Source: Gamsiella multidivaricata
Lineage: Eukaryota; Mortierellomycota; Mortierellomycetes; Mortierellales; Mortierellaceae
Reading direction: 5' to 3'
Assembly (NCBI RefSeq): GCF_025024155.1
Contig: NW_026251713.1
Location: 620,001-684,000 of the forward strand
Length of the DNA stretch: 64,000 bases
Of the stretch, positions 56,291 through 64,000 are shown piece after piece; positions within the stretch are counted from its first letter, which is position 1, and each line of letters opens with the position of its first letter. Made by a program: the position numbers and the translations under genes. The notes under the pieces are model-generated. The model had not been told where the DNA came from. It worked only from the letters and a program-made list of their open reading frames with translations, and did no database searches.

Positions 56291-57054
56291 GGCTATCGAG
56301 TGTGTGTGTTTGTGTGTGCGGGAGTGTTTGAGTGATGTGATTGCTTAAATACTGGTTGCTTGGATGCGTTTTGTCTGGTTGATGAAGAGAGGAGGGAAAC
56401 AAGCTACATCTCGAGTGTATTTATACGCGGCTTCTCACCCTGGACCACGACAAAGTGACTTGAACGACGCTCGGCATGCTTGGCTAGGATACCAACCAAG
56501 CCAGCAAACCGCCGTTAATGATTGCCATGGATGGAAATCAAAACCATGCCGTCCATATTTGTCGCGAATGGACTATTCAGGTACATGATGTCATGCGGCA
56601 AAATTAAGCATTTTCAAGGTCAGCTAACATTCCACCTTTCTTCTTTTCCTTTTCCACGATGTACCGTGCGCGTTTTTTTATTTCGTTCTCCTCTTTGGCA
56701 ACGTTCTCCGTGGAAGGTGACATCCGAGGTCGACTCTTCGAAGTCGACTCTTCCAGACAGAACGAGGTGGCCCATGCTCCGCTTGGCTCCGCAAAGGCAG
56801 GAATGGCGCGCCAAGAATAGAACACTGGAGGAGACAGCAGTATAAAAAGGATCCGTTGTCCCTCTGCATTCAGTTTCTTCACTCACAGCAACAACCACTC
56901 ATAGCAACAACCACTCACAGCAATAACCACTCACAGCAACAACCACCACTCAAGCCAATCAACCAACTAACCAACCAACCAATTGCCACCCAAGCAACTA
57001 GCCGACAACCAAGTAATACCACCTACTGCACATACAAACACACATTCGATAGCC
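56291..57054. promoter_or_regulatory. bidirectional promoter of small-protein pair B (inverted copy of pair A promoter)
   Basis: 764 bp. Reading 56400 to 56880, it matches the reverse complement of 33490 down to 33040 segment by segment: TATAAATAC box, CATGCTTGGCTAGGAT, TACATGATGTCATGCGG (CRE-like), the GTCGACTCTTC tandem, GGCGCGCCAAGAATAGAACA and TATAAAAAGG at 56841. Some stretches differ (for example TTCCACCTTTCTTCTTTTCC is present only here). CACTCA-CAGCAACAACC repeats at about 56880-56950 form the copy 7 leader. Confidence 0.75.
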
Positions 57055-57234
57055 ATGGCCCTCTTCAAGTCCTCCAAGAACCAGTCCGCCTCAGCCTCGG
57101 TCTCACCCGCTGCTACTCCTCGCTCTTCAATGCACGAGCAGCGTCCCGCCAACAAGATGACCAAGGAACAAGCACTTGAGAAGATCCTCTATAAGACCAT
57201 GGGCGATGCTGCTGCCGGTCCATTCATCCGATAA
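57055..57234 (+). CDS. 59-residue small protein, family copy 7 (divergent pair B, right)
   Basis: Intronless, ATG 57055 to TAA 57232-57234. Its promoter half corresponds to that of copy 1 (TATAAAAAGG at 56841, 214 nt upstream), yet the protein equals copies 2, 3 and 6 rather than copy 1. That fits gene conversion or replacement of the coding part within the family (inference). AATAAA occurs at 57331. Confidence 0.82.
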   Translation: MALFKSSKNQSASASVSPAATPRSSMHEQRPANKMTKEQALEKILYKTMGDAAAGPFIR

Positions 57235-58929
57235 TCCAGGGTGAACAAGGACAATCAAGTGCCGCTCATACCCACTGCATTCATCACTCACTTGTACAAC
57301 ACCGCATCATACACGATAGCATCACCCTATAATAAACATGCCTTCAAGGCGTAGTAATTAAACTCTACCTGTGCAGGTTGTGAAATAAGAAAGTGGTTTC
57401 TATCATGCGCGTGCAATCAGACGCTAAAAAAAAAAAGCCTTCATTCCATGCCGACGCACCTTACTCCGTTCATCACCGCCAATTCGAATCACTCGTATAT
57501 ACGTTGATCACAACAGCTGCGTAACATGCTTTGCTTCAGGTTTTCTGACTGGTTACGGGGCCAAATCTACCACTGGCGTGTATTTAAATACCATACCCGT
57601 AGCATGCGCTAGCCAGGATAACAATGTTTGAATATTTGCTCCAGACGTCCTTGAGCCGACCGATGCAATCCATATAGTCCTATTGTCACTTTCTTCCTGG
57701 AGCTGACTTCCTTAAAAAAGCACTGGCTCCAATCGCTCTTGCTACCTAGCGCCTGTGAAAAAAAAGGAAGTAACACAGCACCTACTTTCAAAAAATAAAA
57801 AAACAACCAAGACAAGCACCCATTCCTGATCGAGACCATACATAAGAATTTGAGCACCATGTTTATCCTGAAGCTCCCACAAGGACCCAGTCCGACCAAA
57901 AATGGGTTTTACTTCTCAGTCATTGTCGATCCCGTCCTTACTACCGCGCTAGTGCGTCCTTCTATCAAGAAAACCCCTCCTCTTTGAGTGATTTACAGGA
58001 GACGTGATCTCGATGTACCTCCCCCCTTCCCTCATACCTAAAATGATCGTCGTGGGATGAATCCCTGCAGTTCCTTATTCGATATGGAAGGAAAGCCGAA
58101 TACACGCGTAGAGCAGAGATTTCGCTAGAGAAACAACAATAACTCACGAATAACGAGGGGGGGAATAGTCAGGATGGTACACGATAGAAGAAAAACCCTG
58201 ACCAATAGCTTTCGACCGTGACCTCGCATCCAAATTCAGGCACCAAGGGACGCGTTTGAATCTAGAAATGATTGCTCGCGGCACCAATTATTCCCGTGTA
58301 GCCCAGAGCTAATAGCCATTGATTATCGAGAGTATTCAGACATCTGGCTGGATATGGTCTGTTGCTCTGCAGTGGCAGCCGAGGTTTCGCCGGTCAAGGG
58401 GGGGGAGGGGGGGAGAGGGGCCAATAAGGAAAGCAGATTGGTGGGGTGAGTTCTGGAGTTTTACTTTAAGGTACGGTGGAATGGCCCCGATACTGCATTA
58501 GCCATGTCCTCCACAAACCACAAGGCGGCTCCTGTCTTTGATCGAGTATTGTCGTGGATCAAAACTAACCTCTCTCCATATCTTTATACAGCCGATCCAA
58601 TTGCAGTAAGCTCGTCGGCCGAGTGGCATCTGTTTATTTGTTGATGCAAAGTCCTTTTGCTGAACCGCAAGGCAGCTCTTTGAAAGGCGTATGTGTGTAT
58701 AACACACTCGAATCTTCCCCTACTTCTCGGCTCAAGGCATCACGTGCCAAAGTGACACCAGATCCAGCATGCGTCCACCAATAGCCTCTCGCACGGCTCA
58801 CAGACAGAAAGTATAAGAGGGAGAAAGAACATCCTCTTTGCCATCCACATCCTCTCCTCCACAATCCCTCAGGCCCCCCAATCTCTCATTCCCCCTCTCT
58901 ACTCCTCTCCATAGCAACTCAATAATACA
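57235..58929. other. intergenic, no supported gene
   Basis: 1.7 kb. It includes a G-rich run at 58398-58420 (GGGGGGGAGGGGGGGAGAGG) and a CT-rich leader before 58930. ORFs below 100 codons without motifs. Confidence 0.5.
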
Positions 58930-60620
58930 ATGGCTCCCCAGAAGGTTTACGTTGTCGGTGTCGGCATGACCAAGTTCATCAAGCCCAGAGACTTGAGAGA
59001 TTACCCTGGTAAGATGCATTCTATCCCGACTCCTTCTCTTCTCCACTGAATCAAAGGAGCTCTTTGACTGACAAAATGCCCTGGCTTTTTTTTACTGTGC
59101 AATAGATATGGGACGTGAGGCTGCCACCAAGGCCCTGTTGGATGCCGGTATCACCTACGACAAGGTCCAGCAGGTACGTCTTTCTCTACCTCGAGGAATT
59201 CCCGGCTCGCCTATTTATTCTTCCGGCCTTCAATTGCCATGCGATTCGAATGCATAACCAAGCCCTCTAACCCCCCCTGTTTGACAATAACACCATCTCA
59301 CATCATAGGCTGCTGTCGGTTACTGCTACGGTGACAGCACATGTGGACAGCGCACCCTGTACCAGCTGGGAATGCACCAGGTAAAGCGACAAGGGGAGCC
59401 GAGACAGGAGAAATACCTTATTTCGTGCGAATATCTAGAGATTGCGGGGAAACAGTTCACATGTGAACTGACCATGTAAACCTAATCATCCTTCGACCCT
59501 TCTCCACCCAACATAGATCCCCATCATCAACGTCAACAACAACTGCTCGACCGGCTCCACCGCCCTGTTCTTGGCCCGCCAGGCGATCGAGTACGGCATT
59601 GCCGACTGCACCATGGCCCTCGGTTTCGAGAAGATGGAGGCCGGATCGCTCGGATCCAAGTTCGAGGACCGCACCAACCCCTTGGACAAGACCGTCACCA
59701 TGATGAGCGAGACCCGCGGCATCAGCGCTGGTCCCTTCGCGGCCCAGATCTTCGGTAACGCCGGTATTGAGTATTGCGAGAAGTACGGCGCCACTCCTCA
59801 GCACATGGCCAAGATCGCAGAGAAGAACCACCGCCACTCGGCCTTGAACCCTTACTCCCAGTTCCGTGACATCTACACCTTGGAGCAGGTCGAAAAATCC
59901 AACAAGGTCTTCGGACCCCTGACCAAGCTCCAGTGCTGCCCCACCTCTGATGGCTCTGCCTGTGCCATCCTTGCTTCCGAGAAATTCGTCAAGGAGAACA
60001 ACTTGCAGGACCAGGCTGTGGAGATTGTTGCCCAGTCCATGGCCACGGACTCGCCCAAGCTGTTCAACGAGTCCTCCATCGAGTTGGCTGGTGCTGATAT
60101 GACCCGCCGCGCTGCCAATGATGTCTTTACCAAGGCCGGTATCAAGCCCACGGATGTCCAGGTTGTTGAGCTCCACGACTGCTTCTCTGCCAATGAGCTG
60201 ATCACCTACGATGCTCTCGGACTCTGCAAGCCCGGCGAGGCCCATAAGTTGATCGACACCAACGATGTCTCATACGGTGGCAAGTACGTCGTCAACCCCT
60301 CGGGTGGTTTGATCTCCAAGGGTCACCCTCTCGGTGCCACCGGTTTGGCCCAGTGCTCCGAGTTGGTCTGGCAGCTTCGCGGCTGGTGCGGTGAGCGCCA
60401 GGTCCCCAACTGCAAATATGCCCTCCAGCACAACGTCGGCCTCGGTGGTGCCGTCGTTGTTTCACTCTACAAGAAGGCCGATCTGGGCTCATCTCCAAAG
60501 TACGTCGATTCGCGCAAGCGTGTTGGCTACAACCCTGCCACGGAGGCTCGCGAGGTCTCGGAGGAGGAGGTCCAGTCCGTCCGCGCAAAGGAGAACTCCG
60601 AGTTCATGGCTCGTCTCTAA
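58930..60620 (+). CDS. SCPx-type peroxisomal thiolase (3-ketoacyl-CoA thiolase, sterol carrier protein X class)
   Basis: Thiolytic cleavage of 3-oxoacyl-CoA, probably branched or long-chain, in peroxisomes. Exons 58930-59008, 59106-59173, 59309-59380 and 59517-60620 join in phase (440 residues). Start [19 protein letters not shown]. Nucleophilic Cys83 in [13 protein letters not shown]; catalytic His motifs [12 protein letters not shown] (His293) and [13 protein letters not shown] (His343); a glycine-rich end [14 protein letters not shown]. The protein stops after the thiolase fold plus about 40 residues, with no SCP2 domain. The last three residues ARL form a plausible PTS1, replacing the signal that SCP2 carries in animal SCPx. 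Codon use is strongly C-biased (GTC, CTC, ACC), typical of a highly expressed gene. Confidence 0.93.
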
Positions 60621-60837
60621 AAAAAATTACTGCTGGCATTTTTTTTTCTTTTGCCTATACCATAAAAAATAAATGAATTGTGTAAATAAGTTTATATTCT
60701 GTACATTCCACGCGTCTTCTATAATGATTCCCCTCTCCTTGTTCACAAATGATGACCTGGCCTTTATCCGTACCCGCTTCATATATTTTTTTTCCTTTTT
60801 TTCCCTTTTTTTCCTTTTATTATTCTATGCTAACAAG

Positions 60838-63800
60838 TTATGTGATTTCTTTGGGAGGATTGGAGTTAGTCAAATCCTCCAGCGATTTCAATGCGCTTGA
60901 TTCCTGGAAGGAAATCGACTCGCGCACGACGCTCTGGAGACGCTCGACGTCGTACCAACAAGTGGTTGTGTAATCAACGCCCGTGATCTCGCTCAGACCT
61001 TGGGACGCGACCGATTTGGATCGATACCAACCGGAGCGTCGGTTGCCGCGCGTTGGAAAGATTGGATGCGAGTGTTCGGCCGAGAAGGGGAGGACGGTCA
61101 AAAGTGAAGAAGTATACGGGATACCAAGGTCGTTTGAGATGGACTTTTTGAGCTCTGACGGTTGAGAGCCACCGTTGGACCCTGAACAGGAGGAGGTCGA
61201 GGAAGATGTGGGTGGCCCCGAATGATCAAAGGAACTGCTTCCTGATTGTGCTTGGGGTGGGCCGGGGTACTGGTCGAAAACAAGAACCTGGCTGGTGCTG
61301 TTCTGGTGATATGCGCTGGATGCTGGAGGAGCGAGGGTCATCTCACTGTCTTGGGACGAATCGGAAGAGGACTTGGAGATTAGGGGATGGTTATCATCTA
61401 ACAAACCCTCCATCATGGCTAGATCGGTGCTGGAACTGAGTAGCAGGTTTGTGCTGGTGCTATCTCTGGAAATACCCGCGAACGAGGCCAGTGTGGTCGA
61501 GCTGGTTAACGGTAGGTTGTTCCTCGAGCACGACGCGGACGAAAACGCGGATGCTTGGTGGGTCATTCCCTCCTGACAGATGTCCTTCTCCAGCTGATTT
61601 AGATCAAACCAGTGCGGCCATGTAGCCGATGCTGCTGCATGCATTGTTGCTACGGCGTTACTATCCATCCTCATCAGGCTTTCCAGACTAGCGAGGTCGT
61701 TTTGAGCAAAGTTCATATCGGAGACCACTGAAGTCAATTCATTGGTGTTGATTCCCAGATCATTCATACCGCCGTTGCACTCGGAGAGTGCTCTGATAAA
61801 ATCAGCGGCCGCAATGGTTTCCAACGGCGATGACGCGCTGCCAGATACACTATTCGTAGTTGCATTAGCGATCGAGGGCGCAGAGACAGATGAAGACATG
61901 AGCAAACTGGGATTCGGTGCTCCCTGACCGCTACCTGGCATCGGCGTGGCCAATGTCTGGGCCAGGCAAAGGTTGATCGTTGATACTGACTTGTTCATGG
62001 ATTGGTAGTGCTTGGAGTAGTGGACAGCATACTCGGCCTCGTCCATGTGAACCATCTTCTCAGCGACCTTATGTCGAGGATCGGTGGCACTGACCGTGGC
62101 ACTGTTACCGATTCCTCCGAGTCCTCCGACTTGTGTCAGAATTGCCTCTGTAACCATGGGATTGTCCTCCTTAAACACGCTTGTCGACTTGTACGGGTGA
62201 GTCCGTGGTACGTTCTTCTTCTTTCTCGCGGGATTGTTCAAGCTAGGATTTGATACAGTGCTCGCCTTACGACTACCAGACGCCAGTGTGGAGCTGATTG
62301 AGGCCACAGAAGCGCGACGAACGAGCTTGTTGTTGTCCGAGGGCTGCTGGAACGATGGCGCGGATACCGATGTCGTCATTGATCTCTGGTTACCTAAAGT
62401 TGCTTGAGTCCCGATCCCAGCGGACCCGTTCAGTGGTAGCAGGTGCTTGAAAGGTGGCTGGATTGATTGTGTAGAAATTGCGGAGTGAGTACCGTTCATT
62501 AATCGCTGTGTTTCTTCCTCAGAGCCTGGAGCGAGATCCAGGAACGGAATCGTGTGCGCGTAGATCGCTTGCAACAAGTTCAGATAGACAGGGTCCTGGT
62601 TCATGCTGCAGGTGGTCTCAGGACAGATAGGAAGAATCTGGACATAGTTGCCGTAATAATCATGGCCGATAATTTCCAATCCAGGCACAACAGTCGGTGA
62701 AGCCAAGTACTCATACAGGGGCTCTGGATTGCCGCAAGGCGCAGGGCCGCGATAGTAAGTCGCTAGATTCGATGGCGATTGTGCTGTCTCTGCTGAAGAA
62801 GGAGAAGGAGAGGTAGAGAATGCTGGAGATATTATAGGCTGATTGTTGGTCAAGGCGAGAATTTCTGCACTGCTGTATTGTTGCGAGGGAAGGATCGTTT
62901 GCGCAGCCACCTGCTGCATATGGCTAGAGAGTGAGGACCATGGCATCTCAGCGGACATGTACGAAGGGGTCGCTGGAGGTGCAGGGAGACTACCGACGCG
63001 TCGCTTTGCTTTCGCCTTCGATCCTCGTCTGGACTGAGAACCCTGTCCCGGCTGAGATGACTTTTGCTGCTTAGACTGCACCAACAGTGCATCCATCTGC
63101 TGAACTTGCTGCAGAGGCGCGCCTTGTTGCTGCTGTTGAAGGACCTGAGATGTATTAGACACATTGGGCTGCTGCATTATGGACTGCTGGAGTTGTTGAA
63201 GATATTGGATCGTTGCAGATTTGGTGGCGTTTGACATTGGCAACGACATCCCAGGCATTCCAGACATTCCAGAGACATCACCGGCTGGCCACGCGTCAGC
63301 AGTATTCAGTGCTGGCATGACATCAAAAGGATGGACGCCAATGGAATAGGCAGTGCCCACGGAGGTTGAAGATAGGAATGATGGAATAGCGGAAGTTATT
63401 TGGGTCGTAAAGTCCATGTTAGTGGTGGAGTCGCCAGTAATTGATGGTCGGAAGGCCGAATCCGTGGGAGTAGGCAGGTACGGGTCATTCATTCCCGGAC
63501 CCTGCGCGTCCAATGTGCTCTGACCCATCCCTAACCTCTGAATTGTCACGTTGAGCGGGGCCGCGGTTACCGAGATATTGTGGACATTGTTGGGCACCGA
63601 ATGCCTCCTGGTAGAGTTTGAGGTGTTCGAGCGTCGTTTTTGAAGCGCTCGTGGTTTAGGCGAGTTAATATCAGTGAATTTGACCGCGTCGCCATGGCGT
63701 TCGTTGGCCGAATAGAGGGTGTGAGCAGTAGTAGATTTAATGAGCCCACCGCTAGGTGGCGGGGACATCATAGTGTGAAAGGAAGATCTTCTCGACAGAT

Positions 63801-64000
63801 CCAAGGGCACCTTGCAATTTGCAGGCGGTGTATCATTGAGGACGTAGTCGGGTATGTCGCTCTCTGATCCTGCAGATCTGGAATGGCGTGCATTGAGGCG
63901 CTGTTGATTTGACGCTGACGGATTTGGTGACTGGAGTTGTTGCTGTTGCAGCTGTGAGTATGGAGAGGCATGAACTGCTGGTGTCAGAGGGGTGTTAAGT
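60838..64000 (-). CDS. long low-complexity protein of unknown function (5' end beyond window)
   Basis: Open on the minus strand from the window edge to a stop at 60838, over 1050 residues with no intron seen. It is Ser/Gln/Asn/Pro-rich. There are basic, NLS-like patches (RRGSKAKAKRRV; PARKKKNVPRTHPYK) and Q runs. A less repetitive island (about 62500-62760) reads PEPLYEYLASPTVVPGLEII, then DYYGNYVQILPICPETTCSM, then VYLNLLQAIYAHTIPFLDL; another reads TSVFKEDNPMVTEAILTQV. I do not recognise a domain. Composition suggests a nuclear regulator (inference). The C-terminus has EITGVDYTTTCWYDVERLQ. Any DNA-binding domain would lie upstream of base 64000. Confidence 0.7.
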   Translation of the reverse strand, partial: LNTPLTPAVHASPYSQLQQQQLQSPNPSASNQQRLNARHSRSAGSESDIPDYVLNDTPPANCKVPLDLSRRSSFHTMMSPPPSGGLIKSTTAHTLYSANERHGDAVKFTDINSPKPRALQKRRSNTSNSTRRHSVPNNVHNISVTAAPLNVTIQRLGMGQSTLDAQGPGMNDPYLPTPTDSAFRPSITGDSTTNMDFTTQITSAIPSFLSSTSVGTAYSIGVHPFDVMPALNTADAWPAGDVSGMSGMPGMSLPMSNATKSATIQYLQQLQQSIMQQPNVSNTSQVLQQQQQGAPLQQVQQMDALLVQSKQQKSSQPGQGSQSRRGSKAKAKRRVGSLPAPPATPSYMSAEMPWSSLSSHMQQVAAQTILPSQQYSSAEILALTNNQPIISPAFSTSPSPSSAETAQSPSNLATYYRGPAPCGNPEPLYEYLASPTVVPGLEIIGHDYYGNYVQILPICPETTCSMNQDPVYLNLLQAIYAHTIPFLDLAPGSEEETQRLMNGTHSAISTQSIQPPFKHLLPLNGSAGIGTQATLGNQRSMTTSVSAPSFQQPSDNNKLVRRASVASISSTLASGSRKASTVSNPSLNNPARKKKNVPRTHPYKSTSVFKEDNPMVTEAILTQVGGLGGIGNSATVSATDPRHKVAEKMVHMDEAEYAVHYSKHYQSMNKSVSTINLCLAQTLATPMPGSGQGAPNPSLLMSSSVSAPSIANATTNSVSGSASSPLETIAAADFIRALSECNGGMNDLGINTNELTSVVSDMNFAQNDLASLESLMRMDSNAVATMHAAASATWPHWFDLNQLEKDICQEGMTHQASAFSSASCSRNNLPLTSSTTLASFAGISRDSTSTNLLLSSSTDLAMMEGLLDDNHPLISKSSSDSSQDSEMTLAPPASSAYHQNSTSQVLVFDQYPGPPQAQSGSSSFDHSGPPTSSSTSSCSGSNGGSQPSELKKSISNDLGIPYTSSLLTVLPFSAEHSHPIFPTRGNRRSGWYRSKSVASQGLSEITGVDYTTTCWYDVERLQSVVRESISFQESSALKSLEDLTNSNPPKEIT

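Overview
The window reads as nuclear DNA of an early-diverging filamentous fungus, most likely Mortierellomycotina (Mortierella and relatives). I infer this from many short spliceosomal introns (about 45-110 nt, GT...AG), poly-Q/poly-S regulatory proteins, a PacC/Rim101 factor, an HbrB-type TORC2 subunit, a NUC-1-like bHLH factor and a promethin-like lipid-droplet protein. No prokaryotic operon structure is present. Exon joins were worked out by eye from splice consensus, reading phase and family similarity, so exon edges are predictions.

Layout. 1-3038 (-): 3' truncated class I cyclic-nucleotide phosphodiesterase with a receiver-like N-terminal half. 6126-7297 (+): helix-hairpin-helix protein. 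7374-9474 (-): F-box/WD40 protein. 10177-11657 (-): DUF1769 protein. 12615-15790: a complete PIF/Harbinger DNA transposon with 16-bp terminal inverted repeats, a 3-bp target duplication, a transposase and a convergent accessory ORF. 16720-17460 (+): DUF4286-like protein. 17728-17910 (-): small secreted Cys-rich peptide. 19345-20511: a monooxygenase relic and a 350-bp-arm palindrome. 20703-22867 (-): flavin monooxygenase whose model needs a one-nucleotide exon. 23571-25924 (+): HbrB/Bit61-like TORC2 subunit. 26346-27169 (+): promethin-like membrane protein. 27464-31398 (-): NUC-1/Pho4-like bHLH factor.

32.7-40.0 kb and 56.1-57.2 kb: seven members of a family of 59-71 residue intronless proteins (F-K-rich start, TASA, TPRxS motif, KEQALE-type tail). 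Four form two divergent pairs whose shared promoters are inverted copies of each other, one sits in the second arm of a 1.6-kb palindrome, and two are diverged singles. This is the least explained feature of the window.

41229-44222 (+): PacC/Rim101. About 44.93-47.21 kb (+): dysbindin-like protein. 47398-50344 (-): Fpk1/NRC-2-type AGC kinase. 53342-55296 (-): isobutyryl-CoA dehydrogenase (ACAD8 type). 58930-60620 (+): SCPx-type thiolase ending in a PTS1-like ARL. 60838-64000 (-): long low-complexity protein running off the window edge.

No operon-like logic links the genes. Recurring themes are regulation (cAMP breakdown, pH, phosphate-type bHLH, TORC2, flippase kinase), lipid and acyl-CoA metabolism, and local duplication or inversion. 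I saw no rRNA, convincing tRNA or CRISPR array.
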